Positions 1 to 10,829 of a stretch of 64,000 nt of DNA are shown one piece after another; within the stretch, counting starts at the first letter, position 1; each line of letters opens with the position of its first letter. The notes below the pieces were generated by a model, which was not told the origin of the DNA, ran no database searches, and saw only the letters and a list, made by a program, of their open reading frames with translations. This stretch comes from Mermis nigrescens (taxonomy: Eukaryota > Nematoda > Enoplea > Mermithida > Mermithidae), in assembly GCA_036768485.1 (NCBI GenBank), contig JAVLUZ010000621.1:124001-188000 (forward strand). Direction: 5' to 3'. The position numbers and the translations under genes are program-made.

Positions 1-583
1 TATTTTTTGAAAATTTTCTGCTTTTAAACGCCGGAAAGCGATGCTTTCGACGCGTATTCACTGGTTTTGAGCCCGAAAAGACACTTCAAATTCCCGCGGA
101 ATTCCCATGCTGTGCATGTCTGGGTGGCGACTGGCGGAACGATAAACTTTGGGTGGGGGATCCCTCTCCACCCCCTGTTGCTTGTATGATTAAACATATT
201 CGGCGAGCAATTGTTCGTAGAGCAATTTTTCGGGCACTCTGTTTTCTTTATTATTCTTCAGGTTTCCGGTATTCATTAAATATTCAGTTCTTGAAACCAC
301 ATTTGTGTTCCGATTAATTTGAATCGGAACTTTACATCCGGAAATTGCTTTCGAATGAACCAATTGGCATGGCACATGTTGTATTTGCATACATTAACAT
401 ATTAACAAACCAATTGGACACGTGCCAACCGCCATGACCGTCTTTCTTAAACTTTATAAGGATACGCGTGAGCATAGACAGTCAGTTTCCTACAAATCGC
501 TATTATTTTGTGTACGCTACCTTGGACTGCTGATGACTATTATTTGATATTAGTTGACGTTTATTATTAAAGCGTTGGTATGA
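1..583. other. Left edge, repeat fragments, no gene
   Basis: Positions 35-170 match, with divergence, stretches near 11080-11190 and 18215-18330 (a repeat ending in a block with AATTCCCATGCT and GCATGTCTGG). Positions 145-180 carry a piece of the GGGGGATCC-containing MITE family that is complete at 9201-9368. Reading frames here are short and match nothing I recognise. Confidence 0.5.
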
Positions 584-591
584 GTGGACGT

Positions 592-789
592 CATAGTCTT
601 AAAAGGGTCGTATGGCGAAAAAAATACAATTTTTCGACGTTTCTCATTGAGCACCATCCAATGGCATCAAAAATTCGCTAAAAAGCAACAAAAAATTGCA
701 AAATTGAATTCTGGGGGGTATTTTGATTTCTGGGGGTATTTCAACTTCTGGGGGTGCATACCCCAAACCCCCCTCCACGCCCACGTGTG
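592..789 (+). mobile_element. hAT-like MITE, family B, internally deleted, with intact target duplication
   Basis: Family B is about 240-250 bp, with ends of the form CAYACSTGGGC and its inverse, a C-rich half and a half with GACGTTTCTCATCGAGCAC. This copy lost the part just inside its left end. It is flanked by a perfect 8-bp direct repeat gtggacgt (584-591 and 790-797), the target-site duplication expected for a hAT transposon. It has no coding capacity. Confidence 0.8.
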
Positions 790-797
790 GTGGACGT

Positions 798-2819
798 GCA
801 TCGAACACATTAGTTTGTTTGGTCTGCGATTTTCTGAATATCAGTCAGTGAACAGAGCGGAATGTAAAACGGCAAAAAATGTCTTAAACAATGAATATTT
901 AAACACTGTTCGGTCTTTGAAATATTTTTGACCTTTGAAATTCAGGTGCTACCCAAAATTACGGGCGGCGTTTAGTTGGCCATTTTCGGAAGTAATTTCT
1001 TTAAAAGGGAAAAAGACCAATAAAAATAGCTCAAAAAAGCTATTTGTGCCACAGAATCAAGGAATGTGACTGCAAAATGTAAACTACGGGTTCTTGAAGT
1101 AGACGACAATTACGAGTTTACGCTCAAAATAAAATCCTCGCTACGCAAACGGAAGAGAATAGAGCCAAATAATTGCGGAGGCAAAACTTTAACTTTACAC
1201 TATTGTTTACACCTGTGGAATTTTATCGAACGTATACCACTTAAAGCCTTATTTTCTATTTGGAAAGCTGCCGTAATTATAAGACGATACTTTTACCTGG
1301 GGAAAATGAATCGGATGTGTTTTTGTGACGTCATCGGATTAGCCTCGTTCGCATTGTGCGAAACGGCCTCGGATGCTAAAAAGTGTAAGGTGTAAAGTTA
1401 GGATTTAGCGTGCTTTAAACCTCGCTAGCTTACTCTGTTGTTCTGTTTGTTCTAAGGGTCTTTCTTCGTGCATACTCTTCTCGATTAAGGTACCTGGACA
1501 AATATGCAAATAAATAAATAAATTATTATAATTTAATTAATTAATCAATTATTCAATGGATAAAAAAATGCTATCGCAAAAAAACGTAAAATTTACTTAT
1601 TTCGACGTCTTCGCTATCCTGCGTATTTTCTGAAAAGGCTAAAGTTGACAAGACGGATAAAGGCGGCCCATTGATGACTTAAATAAAACATAAAATTGTA
1701 AAATTCTTGTTGAAAAGTTATAAAGTGTAAAGCTGCAATGCTAAGGGCAAATTTGCAATGAAAAAATTGGTAAAAAATACATTTTAAAATAAGAAATAAA
1801 GCCAACCCTACGATGTAAAGTCCGTTGAGGAATTTCGTTGTTGTCTAAAAATTATACGAAGGTAACAATTACGAAGCTGTTTAAATAATAACAGAGCTTA
1901 ATGAGTTAAAAAGTCGGCAATAAAGATAAGTAAAATACAGTACACCGACAGAAAATATTCTCATGCCCGTCATAAAATAAAATACTAATCCATATCATCG
2001 TTTAAAATAATGCGCGTTCATTTGCATTGCATGGTCCAACATACAAAAATTTAAAATAGAGTAAAGCACACATGCACACTAGGGGGTATCCCCTATCAGG
2101 ACTTTTGGAAGGCATACCCCCCTCAGGCCATTTTGGACTAAAACCAATCGCTTGAACTATGGAAAAGCGTCAAATGATGTCTGACAGTGTAATTTCAAGC
2201 ACATGAACTTACTCATTTTTCGAGCAGTAATGTTCAATTCACTCATCAAGACATTTTTCGTTTATCATTTGGTATAAATTTGATGTAAAAGGTCATTCAA
2301 ATGCCCTTATTGTTATTGTTTTTATCAAATTTAGCCATAAATATTCATGAAAAATCAAATACGACTAATTAAATACGAAACTTTGACAACAATCGTGTGA
2401 AAAATTACTCATTTTACCCCCCACTTCTCCCCCTCAGAAAACTCGATTTACCACTTCCCAGGGCTTTTGACTGCGTGCATATATGGTGTAGTGTAAACTT
2501 TTCAAGTGTAAAGCTGTGAGCATTAATCCATGGCAACCAGTTTTTCGTCTTTGGTTCTCTAAATTTACAATCGCGATCGCGATACGTACACATGTTCTCA
2601 GATGAAATCTAATCTCAAGAGCTTTAAACTCGAATACGGTCTAGCAAAATGTACCGACATTTAAATCAAGATTACTTTAAAGTACATTTCAGATGTGATG
2701 TGACCATAGTATAACATGACATGTTGACTAAAACACAAATTTCAGAATACGAAAAATTTTCAGTGTCACATAAAATTGACATGACAGGACCGTTTCTATC
2801 ACATGAAAATCACGTGATA
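798..2819. other. No gene recognised
   Basis: AT-rich DNA. The longest open frame (1066-1395, plus, no ATG start) has no recognisable domain and no flanking splice logic. Positions 2080-2130 hold a GGGGGTAT..ATACCCCC motif shared with other repeats. I see no RNA gene. Confidence 0.4.
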
Positions 2820-3059
2820 CATAGGTGCAGGATTTTCCGAATAATAAAAAATGGTCTTAAAAATGATCTTCAAAATGGTTGTATGGCGAAAAAACACCAT
2901 TTTTCAACGTTTCTCATCGAGCACTATCCATTGGAATCGAAAACTTGCGAAAAAAACAAAAAAAAATTTAATAATTGAATTCTGAGGGTATTTTGGTTTC
3001 CGGGGGTATTCGGCCTTCTGGGGGTGCATACCCCCAAACTCCCCCCCCGCCCAGATGTG
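2820..3059 (+). mobile_element. hAT-like MITE, family B
   Basis: Begins CATAGGTGCAGG and ends GCCCAGATGTG, with the shared body (GCGAAAAAACACCATTTTTC, then GACGTTTCTCATCGAGCAC-like, then TATTTTGG and a CCCC-rich end). No matching 8-bp flanks are seen, so the insertion is old or rearranged. Confidence 0.7.
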
Positions 3060-3225
3060 TTCGCCACTGTTTAAAAAATAATAAAATATTTCTAAAATAT
3101 GGAATATACATTACAATAGTGAATTATAAGCTAAAGTCAACAGTAATTCGCCCATTCCTATAAATTTGATTTTCGTACTAATATAATCAATCAATAATTT
3201 AATTATTAATAAATATGCCTATGAA

Positions 3226-3304
3226 TTAGCTTGAGCACGTGGAATACCTGGTTGTTTCGTCAGGGAGGTCTGTGTAGCAGTGCTTACAGTTGACGGTTTC
3301 GCTT
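3226..3304 (-). CDS. Candidate terminal exon (E9) of an unidentified minus-strand gene
   Basis: On the minus strand a strong 3' splice site (T-rich tract then TTCTAG at 3305-3310) is followed by one base completing a codon, 25 codons and a TAA stop (3226-3228). The peptide ends VNCKHCYTDLPDETTRYSTC plus SS. Its C-x2-C pair and a later C might be half of a zinc site, but no family is recognised. A variant polyadenylation signal ATTAAA lies just downstream. It needs a preceding exon ending with two bases of a codon. The obvious donor of the exon at 5651-5820 leaves one base, so either another exon intervenes or a different donor is used. Confidence 0.4.
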
Positions 3305-4139
3305 CTAGAACATAAAAAAATTTTAAAAAATTAAAAATTTATAAAATTGAATTTTGAAAAAAATTAATTCAAAATTAAAAAAACCATGGCGGAAAAATAG
3401 TACGAAACCGAAAGTTTTATTGATTTCATGAAAAGCAATCGAGAAATTTTGGCCGGATTTAGGCAATTTTGTTTAACGAATCGATTTATATTAGATCTAA
3501 AACAATGTAAAAGTTAGGCCAATAAATGTCGAGTACAGCGTGGGCCAAAAAAAGTACCCGAATCTTACATCATAATTCGAGCTAATTATGAACATTGATT
3601 TTTGAGGCGAATTACATCATTTCGACAGAATACTTTTGTTTAAAATGTGTAGAAAGACAGTAAAAATTTCAAAAATTCAAAAAATTAAACAAATAAGTTT
3701 TTATGTAGTGCAGCGACTTATTTACACCCCATTTTCGGTATTATTGAATCACCAGTTTCTACAGTGCATCGCATTACTGGATTTTTCCATAGATACATAC
3801 ATAGATACCTACGTAGTTTTAAAAGATGGCCTAAAAATGCAAGTTATTGCCACATAATTTCAATTTTTTTCTAAAAAATCATGCAAGTACCCTTTTTTAA
3901 GCGTTTTTAACTAAGTTTAGATCAAAACGTTCCATTTTTCCTTTCGCTGCATAGCGTAAAATAGCCATTTTGGATCAGATTTTGACCAATTTCATTGAAT
4001 ATCTCATGAAAGTTCATTTTTTCATTGCCCAGAAAAATAGAAACGCAAAAGAAGGTGCCTTTGAGCCCAGACAATACATGTTCGTCTATTTTAAATAATG
4101 AAAGTGCAACTAAACTATTAAAAGTGTAAAGCATATATG
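3305..4139. other. Intronic or intergenic DNA, nothing recognised
   Basis: AT-rich, with no coherent frame. A GGCCAAAAAAAGTACCC motif near 3543 and a GTACCCTTTTTT motif near 3888 hint at decayed inverted ends, but the match is too weak to call an element. Confidence 0.35.
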
Positions 4140-4420
4140 TACAGCATGGGAATTCTGGGGGATCAGCCCTAAAAATATTTGAAAAAGTGTTCTTTTTGGG
4201 CTAAAAAACGAAGACACGTCAAAAATAATGTTTTTTGACGTTTCTGACAATGCTCGTTCTTTCTAGGACACAAAAATGTAAAAAAGAATTCATTAAAAAT
4301 TTGAAAAAATTGAGTAAATTGAATAAAATATAGTCAAAAAATGTGTATATGGCACGAAGCGCCTAAAATTATAAATTTTTAAGCCAAAAATGAGCGATTA
4401 AAATGGCACTTTCTGCAACT
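4140..4420 (+). repeat. Dispersed repeat E with a hairpin
   Basis: The block with a TTTTTTGACGTTTCTGACAA-like stretch, a 'TTTCTAGGACA' stretch, AAATATAGTCAAAAA and then a GGCACGAAGCGCC hairpin (near 4350) recurs at 50690-50880 and 62575-62740 in the same order. It is non-coding, and its ends cannot be set precisely. Confidence 0.6.
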
Positions 4421-4577
4421 TTTACCTACTTTTACGAAAAATCGACAATTCTAGCGGGGTTGCAGCCATTTTACGGGGGGGGTCAGTCAGTTGCCATTCT
4501 GGGGGGTCAAACCCCCATAAGAACACGTCTGCTATGAAGTACTGAAATTCGACTAAAACGCAATGTTTTGTATACTG

Positions 4578-4740
4578 CAGGCCCGTATCCAGGATTTTGG
4601 TTCGGGGGGGGGCGAAAATTTCGAGGTCCGATATCTCGATAACCATAATGAGATGGGCAAAAATAAAGGCATTTTTGAACATTTTTCAACCAGCTCTATG
4701 CAATGGTGAAAAGATTTCAAGCAAAATATTAAACATTTTC
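4578..4740 (+). mobile_element. Left end of a CAGGCCC-type hAT element
   Basis: CAGGCCCGTATCCAGG followed by a G run and a TTTCGAGGTCCGATATCTCG-like stretch. This is the same left end as complete elements at 49434-50249, 55292-57019 and 59515-60054. No right end is found, and a family B MITE sits just downstream. Confidence 0.6.
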
Positions 4741-4761
4741 ACTTCATTTCATACTCATCAC

Positions 4762-5005
4762 CACACCTGGGCGTGGGGGTTCGAAGGTGTAACCCCCCAG
4801 AAACCAAAATACCCCCCCCCCCAAATTCAATTTTTGAAAATTTTTTCGTTTTTTTCGCAATTTTTTGATGCCAATGGATAGTGCTTGATGAGAAACGTCG
4901 AAAAATGGTGTTTTTATCGCCATACCACCATTTTTAAGGCCATTTTTTCGACCTTTCAAAAAAATCTTGCACCCCCCCCCAGAATTTTCTAGCTGCCCAC
5001 GTATG
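4762..5005 (-). mobile_element. hAT-like MITE, family B, perfect 8-bp target duplication
   Basis: 244 bp, reverse orientation, from CACACCTGGGCGTGG to GCCCACGTATG. The two ends are inverted copies (CAYACSTGGGC). Flanks are identical: ctcatcac at 4754-4761 and 5006-5013. This is the clearest copy for defining family B. Confidence 0.9.
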
Positions 5006-5013
5006 CTCATCAC

Positions 5014-5650
5014 ACATGTGCATAGGTGAGGTTATTACTCCTACCTAAGGTTTTGGAAAATTAGGTCGTGTCCGCCGATTTTGAAGAAGCGGAGGATGCT
5101 GCAAGATAATTTTTCAGTTTTTTTAGGAAAAAAACCGACGATTCTACCTGAAAACGGAACACATGCCAAAATTTTCCAGCGCTTCGCGCCGTATTGATAG
5201 ATTTTTGTATTTTTCATCACTAGAAACCCATAATTTGGCTAAACTTCACTAATGATTGTCAAGAAACCCAATTTACCGCACAAAAATTTACATGAACAGA
5301 ATGCACATTGACTTTTGTAGACCGTCTTCGTACATGTACAAAGGGCCTAATAAAAAACGATAACAATCTACTATATGACCATTCCTGAACTTGATCCCCC
5401 TTCGGCCACCTCTACCTTTCCCACAGCTGATTTCTCATAATTCAATCGACAATTGATCGCCTAACTTGTTTTTGTAGTTGATGTTTGTGATTTACAAAGG
5501 AAGACAATGCAGAACTTGAATAATTAGCGCCGAAAAAATTCGACATGTTCTACATGTCTTACTTTAATTTTAGTGGTTTCAGGCGGGCACAGATAAACCC
5601 GTCCCACCCCTTCAGCCCCCCCGTTAAGCTTAAACACGGGCCAGATTTAC
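5014..5650. repeat. Dispersed repeat H fragment and hairpin
   Basis: 5025-5200 (GTGAGGTTATTACTCC..., then a CGATTTTGA stretch) is related to 17725-18100, 57020-57130 and 60055-60430. An AGCGCTTCGCGCCG hairpin lies at about 5180-5193. The remaining bases to 5650 show no feature beyond the C-rich strip at 5600-5645, which resembles family C ends. Confidence 0.45.
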
Positions 5651-5820
5651 TGAACGATTCGGAGTTGGGTACAAGTTTGAGCGTATTTTTCGTCAACCCC
5701 GTCACAACGCTGCTATTATCGCCAATTATTCTAGCAGGGCGTTGCCTGGGCGAAGTTGCCTTGTTATTCTTGTTGATAGCCGAATGATAAGACGACGTGG
5801 TCGATTTGCAGCTAGGGCTA
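5651..5820 (-). CDS. Candidate internal exon (E8) of an unidentified minus-strand gene
   Basis: On the minus strand CAACAG precedes 56 uninterrupted codons flanked by one base at each end; a GTAAAT donor follows (TTCA|GTAAAT). The peptide is Ser/Thr/Asn-rich and basic: it starts SPSCKSTTSSYHSAINKNNK, includes SPRQRPARIIGD and ends near LVPNSESF. The region is less AT-rich than its surroundings and its codons resemble the AFG2 exons (many NCG). The incoming phase fits the donor of candidate exon E7 (8146-8195). I recognise no domain; low-complexity Ser-rich linkers of regulatory proteins look like this. Confidence 0.48.
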
Positions 5821-6304
5821 CTGTTGGTTCAAAATTAAAAATTCGGAAAACCTTAAACTCTGCATAAGATTATGAGCCAAATTTGATTTGTGTCTTTTAT
5901 TTTTTTCAGATGTTTTTCACATGATTGTAATGCTGAAAGCGTCTTTTTCAAATTAAATACGACTCGTGTAAAAAGCAATCTTCTCTAGAAAAATGTAACT
6001 ATGCACGTAAGCTCAATTCACACACGCTTACTGCCGCAACTAAATATATATTTTTTATTATATATTTCACCCCACTCACGATCTTTGGCAAAAACCTGCG
6101 TTTTTTGCCAATTTTTGACCAAAATTTGGAAGGTTATTTATCCCCCCTCGAGCTGGCCGACTGCCCATTCTAAGATTTTGATCCGATACCTGTCTCTCTA
6201 TTTATCAATAATAATAATAATAAATTCGATAATAAATTAATAAATATCTAATCGTTAAAAAAACATTTGTTTTCGTCTCTACATTTCCAGCAGTCATGCA
6301 TGAC

Positions 6305-6441
6305 CATAGATGGGCACCATCCAAACTGTTGGGGGTATGATGGGACAAAATTGTCAGAAAAAAGCACCAAAAACTCAATTCTAAGGAGTTTATCGATTTT
6401 GGGAAGATTTCAGATCCTGGGGGACCCCTCCACGCCCACGT
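6305..6441 (+). mobile_element. Truncated family B MITE
   Basis: Starts CATAGATGGGCACC and ends CACGCCCACGTG, with a shortened C/G-rich middle. It has no target duplication. Confidence 0.55.
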
Positions 6442-6460
6442 GTTATCTTGACTACAGTGC

Positions 6461-6848
6461 TGGCCATGAAACTTTACGCTTTAAGATGCTTCTAACAATC
6501 TTAAGGCGAGCACTGCCAGTTGGCCGTTCTGATTCCAAGATGACCTGAGTGAAATGGTTGCTTCAGAAAGCGCTAGAATGACGATTAGATATTCCTAGCA
6601 CGTCTCAGTATGCGCACGCAGCATTCTATTTTTAGCTATGGCGCGATGGATTGACTTTATTGTTGTATTACGTTACCTTCTTCCTGCATTATCTCGGTCA
6701 AGCAACAATAGAGTCAGTCCATCGCGCCTGCAGTGTATTCTAGCCTAAAGCGACCATTTTGCCAGGTCATCTTAGACCAAAACGGCCGACCGGCAGTGCT
6801 CGCCTTAAGATTATTAGAAGCATCTTAAAGCGTTAAGTTTCATGGCCA
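6461..6848. mobile_element. Foldback element with arms of about 95 bp
   Basis: 6461-6558 (TGGCCATGAAACTTTACGCT...) and 6757-6848 are inverted copies with only scattered mismatches. Inside them a second inverted pair occurs (GGCGCGATGGATTGACTTTA near 6640 and its complement near 6704-6727), so almost the whole 388 bp can fold on itself. It is a non-coding MITE. A target duplication is not evident. Confidence 0.8.
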
Positions 6849-6982
6849 AACTTATTTCATACTGTGTAAATTAACTGTCAAAATTCTGTCAGAAATTTTG
6901 TTTTTTTCGACGCTGCCCTCCAAAAAGGACCACCTTTCTAATTTTCGATCACTAACGCTCATGAAATATCCACATTTTAAGG

Positions 6983-7540
6983 CAATAATTTGGTCGCGCA
7001 TAATTCAACTAAATAATTTAAATTTTAATATAATTTGAAATAATTTAATTTAATTCCTATTTAATCATAATCCGAAATTCGCAACCAACTTAAACTCGTA
7101 AATTAATGTTTCATCGACTGTAGATAATTACACGCGTCACTAAGCCGGTATAATTGATGTACTGTATTAACACTTACAATATTTAAAATCGTGGATTTGA
7201 TGTTTTATTAGCTGATTAAACTTATTAACGCACGTTCAAACGATCATATGTAACTTGCATGAAGGCCAATAAGTTGGTCGCAATTTAGGTCAATAATTTA
7301 AATCAATTTAATAATCAATTTTCAATAATTTTTTCATCGATATGTTTTAATCATAATCCGCCATTAACTTAAACCCGTCACATTGATGTTTCAGCGATTA
7401 TATATAACCATAGCATGAATTAAGTCGTGTTAATGATTACAGCCAAATTGTCGAAACAGCCGAACTCCTGAATTCGATGTTTTATGAATTAAGCATAAAT
7501 AAACGAGCTTATTACCGCGCATTTTTTGGCAGCGATTTTT
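6983..7540. repeat. Diverged tandem duplication, unit about 283 bp
   Basis: The order TTGGTCGC..., AATAATTTAAAT..., TTTTAATCATAATCCG, CTTAAACYCGT, ATTGATGTTTCA-like, GATGTTTTAT, CTTATTA.CG.GC repeats twice, starting near 6988 and 7272. It is non-coding. Confidence 0.55.
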
Positions 7541-8145
7541 CAATTGCCTCAGTTTCGCGTTCAGCTATAATTAACCGACGTCCAGATTCGTTCGAAGACT
7601 GCGAAAACAAAATTTGGGTTTAACTATATGATTTAAATTTAAATTTGACTGATTTAAATCTGTAAGCGTCCCTCAATGAATTTAAATTTTTAATTTTAAA
7701 ATTCCATTTAAATTAGAATAAATGAAAAAACAAGATTCAATTTAAATTTAATTCTCAAATATAAATAAAATTTAAATCACAAAACTAGAGTACTGTAGTA
7801 TTACACTATAAATATAAAAATAATCAGTCCCATTATTAATACAGTAAAATCGCATAGACGAATTCTCACGAAGTCAACATTCGCGAAGAATGAAAAATAA
7901 CAACGTACGACTGCTGCGAAATCACGGATCCTCGCAAGACCGCTGCGAAATCGAACTATTCAAGGCAGTAAACGACAGTACTAATTTTTTTATATTACGT
8001 ATCTACCAAAATTTTCAGTTTTTTATTTAAATCTCGTCACGAGACCTTGTAAATGAGGTAACGATTCCGTACTTTACAAGGATTTCAGAGTTCTTGTATT
8101 TTTATTTCTATTTTTTGAAAACAATTTTTTTTATTTATCCCCTAC
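7541..8145. other. No gene recognised
   Basis: AT-rich, with short palindromic ATTTAAAT runs (7620-7800). A GCGAAATC repeat pair sits at 7916-7955. No frame of note. Confidence 0.35.
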
Positions 8146-8195
8146 CGAAGTTCCCAGCTGTCTTCAAGTATAAGCAACCACCCAAAATTACTACT
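8146..8195 (-). CDS. Candidate short exon (E7), unidentified minus-strand gene
   Basis: Fifty bases between GAAAAG and a CTTCG|GTAGGG donor on the minus strand. They read SSNFGWLLILEDSWEL plus two bases. Its phase joins exon E6 (ends at a codon boundary) to exon E8 (needs two bases). The acceptor lacks a good pyrimidine tract. An alternative acceptor 42 bases further out keeps the same frame but breaks the phase with E6. This is the weakest exon call. Confidence 0.25.
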
Positions 8196-8489
8196 CTTTT
8201 CATTCCGCGAAGACGGCGAATTACAAATCAATAAAACTTTAAAAATATAAAATATTTGGAAAATAAAAATTCTCATAACAATAATAAATAATATATTAAA
8301 ATATAAGTAATAAATTATGCGCAAATCGTACGGAAACACGGAGAGTGTCGAAATAAAATTGAGATTTTTAAAATTGAAATTGAATAGCAAAATTGAGGAT
8401 TTGAGGAAAAAAGTAAAAACTGCGAAATCAACAATTTATTCGTTTATATTATTTTATTTTAAATTTTTATTACTACATTTTATTTTTAT

Positions 8490-8763
8490 AAAAGTAAAAT
8501 AAAGTAAAGTAAAATAGAATAAAGTAAAATAAGATATAATAAAATGGAAAATAAAATAAAATAAATCATTTCGCTTCTATTTTATTTTATTTTATCTTAT
8601 TCATTTGATTTCATTTCATCATTTTTTATTTTATTTCATTTTTCAATTTTTTATTCTATTTTTTATTTTATTTCATTTATTTCTTTTTCATTTTATTTTT
8701 TATTTTATTTTATCTTCATTATATTTCATTTTTTTCTTTTATTTTTCTTAATATTTTATTCAC
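8490..8763. repeat. Low-complexity (TAAAA)n / (TTTTA)n tract
   Basis: Purine-rich TAAAA/AAGTA words up to about 8565, then the complementary TTTTAT words to about 8755. Together they make a loose 270-bp palindrome that abuts the donor side of exon E6. Confidence 0.7.
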
Positions 8764-8940
8764 CTTATTAAACAAATGATCGCTTTGCGGGCTTGAAATC
8801 GATTCATAAATCGTTGACGCCGGACTCTGAGGCGATTGCAGCGCCGTCTTCTGGATTTTTGTCGTCGGAGACGAAGCGTGCGAATTCAAAGATGGACGCG
8901 TTAGCGACCGATACCCGACTTTTACGGGCGAATTGACTTG
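8764..8940 (-). CDS. Candidate internal exon (E6), Ser/Pro-rich, unidentified minus-strand gene
   Basis: A 177-base minus-strand segment reads 59 codons without a stop between an AATAAG acceptor and an AATAAG|GTGAAT donor, both at codon boundaries. The product begins QVNSPVKVGYRSLTRP and continues SLNSHASSPTTKIQK, LQSPQSPASTIYES, SSPQSDHLFNK. SP, SSP and SPQS repeats suggest a disordered, possibly phosphorylated linker. GC content and NCG codons stand out from the AT-rich flanks. A second minus frame is also partly open but stops before the donor. No family is recognised. Confidence 0.5.
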
Positions 8941-9200
8941 CTTATTCTAATCTAATTCAAGTTGAAAAAACAAAAATAACCTAATTTGTCCCAAAACAAT
9001 ACTATATTTGAAACAAGTAAAAAATATTGTAGTAAAAAAGCGGGTTTGTGGATCAATTGTAACAATCTTTTAAAAATTATAAAAAAATAAAAATTTATTA
9101 ATAAAAAATAAAAATTAATTAGTAAAACTAAAAACTAATTAATTAAAAGTAAGAGCGACACTGCATGTAATAGCTCACAATCTTACGACGGGGTAGTCGG

Positions 9201-9368
9201 CATACATGTAACAGGGGGATGGGGGATCCCCCACCCAAAGTCAGACGTCCCCCATTCCCCCAAAGCCAGAAAATGTTTGACCCCCCCATTTTTGAAAAAA
9301 TTTGAACTTTTTGGCCAAAAATTGGATGTCATTTACCCCTCCCCCAATTTCGAGCCGTTACACGTATG
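9201..9368 (+). mobile_element. hAT-like MITE, family C, perfect 8-bp target duplication
   Basis: 168 bp with ends CATACATGTAAC and GTTACACGTATG, carrying the GGGGGATCCCCCACCCAAAG motif. It is flanked by gtagtcgg at 9193-9200 and 9369-9376. Its ends resemble family B (CAYAC), so the two probably use related transposases. Related pieces occur at 9375-9600, 12476-12660, 13329-13520, 17545-17715, 23957-24187 and 57867-58100. Confidence 0.88.
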
Positions 9369-9790
9369 GTAGTCGGCCAATCTTATGGGGAGGGGGTGGG
9401 GGAACGGGGAAGGGGTTGTAAATCGCATACAACAGGGACACGGGTTTTTTCTACACTAATACTTAGTCGTATTCCATCCCCCAAAGTGAGAAAATTTTGT
9501 GAACCCCCCCCCCAATTTCGACTAAAACTTGCCTCTTTTGACCATTGTTAAGTATTTTTTCTGCCATTTCTGGCCAAAAATTGTAGGACAGTCATCCCTT
9601 AAAAAACCTGGGAACCCCGCTAATTGCGCGGCGTTACCCGAAAGAGGTAAATTGCCTATTTTTGACTAAAAATGGCAAAAAGCACATTAAAAATGGTCAA
9701 AAACCGCATGTTTTTGCCCAAAATAAAAGCGCCATTAAAAGCCAGCCGTTGGGAATGGGTAAGTGTGATCGGCTTTGCTCGTGAGTTTCC

Positions 9791-10026
9791 ATTCATACAA
9801 GTAACAGAGCAGGGGGGTGTTTCGGGGATTCCCCACCCAAAGCTGACAGATATCCCCTCAAGCACAGCAGACTTCTGCCCCCCCCCCAATGTAGGCGAGA
9901 ACTTGCGTTTGTTTAACTATTTTTAGGTGTTTTTTTGCCATTTTTGACCAAAAATTGTATTCTATCACCCCACCCCTTAAACGTGGCCCGGATACCCAAC
10001 CAAAATTTCGCGCTCTGACATGCATG
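9791..10026 (+). mobile_element. Family C related MITE
   Basis: Starts CATACAAGTAACAGAG near 9796, and its right side ends CTCTGACATGCATG near 10027. It has the same GGGGATTCCCCACCCAAAG core as 9201-9368. Flanking 8-mers do not match well. Confidence 0.5.
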
Positions 10027-10054
10027 TGGCCATCCATCTCTTACACCTATGGAC

Positions 10055-10811
10055 CAGTGTTTTTTTTTGTACAAGGTCCGTTTGTACATGTACAAAGATG
10101 GTCCCCAAAAGTCTTTGTACATTTTGTACATGCAAATTTTTGTGTACTATAATATAGTACAGTAGCGATTTTGGTGTGGTAAAACAGGGTTTTCGATCTT
10201 TGGTAGTGTATTTTAGCTACTTCTGGGTTTCTGACGCCAAAAAATACTAAAAATTATCTTAAAACGGCGCGAAGCGCCGAAAAATATTCACATTTTCCAT
10301 TCTAAATGCAAATTCTGCCATTTTAAAGATATAAAGGACAAATAATTTATCAGTTCGGCGCGAAGCGCCAAAATTTTGGGAATTTTACACCTTTTTACAG
10401 TTTTTGTATTCCTAAAAATCTTTGTACATTTTGTATACACAAAATTTTTGGGTACTATAATATGGTACAGCAGCGATTTTAGTGTCGTAAAAACAGAGTT
10501 CTTCGACTTTTCGTAGTGTGTTTTAGCTAATTTCTGGGTCTCTAAGGGCAAAAATCACTAAGAATCGTCTTAAAACGGCGCGAAGCGCCGAAAAATTTGA
10601 CATTTTTACTTTTTAAATGCAATTTCTGCCATTATAAAGATATATAGAACACACAATTACTCATTTCGGCGCGAAGCGCCGAAATTTTTCGAATTTTAGA
10701 CCTTTTTTGCAATTTTTGTCTTCCCAAAAATCTTTGTACATGTACAAAGACGGTCCCGAAAAGTCTTTGTACATCGGGAAAAATCTTTGCCGAATACAAA
10801 AAAAAACCGTG
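10055..10811 (+). mobile_element. Non-autonomous hAT-like element with hairpin array (type specimen)
   Basis: 757 bp flanked by a perfect 8-bp duplication ctatggac (10047-10054 and 10812-10819). The ends are CAGTGTTTTTTTTTGTAC and, inverted, CACGGTTTTTTTTTGTAT. Inside are two tandem units of about 306 bp. Each unit carries a near-palindromic GTACTATAATATAGTAC-like site, two hairpins CGGCGCGAAGCGCCG (10266, 10354, 10573, 10664) and TTTGTACATGTACAAAG palindromes near both ends. There is no transposase. At least five other regions hold the same units (15773-16216, 24340-24890, 45258-46465, 49674-50110, 57360-57480). Confidence 0.85.
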
Positions 10812-10829
10812 CTATGGACAACAGTGGAT

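Noticed and set aside
1066..1395. 109-codon plus-strand frame
   Set aside because: Non-ATG start, no domain, no splice sites, composition like flanking DNA.
5545..5787. Plus-strand 80-codon frame
   Set aside because: Shadow of the better-supported minus-strand exon E8; no start or splice context on the plus strand.
6456..6852. Idea that the 6461-6848 foldback is the same family as 13706-14813 because both start near AGTGCTGGCC
   Set aside because: The shared word occurs at only one end of the first element and the arms are unrelated.
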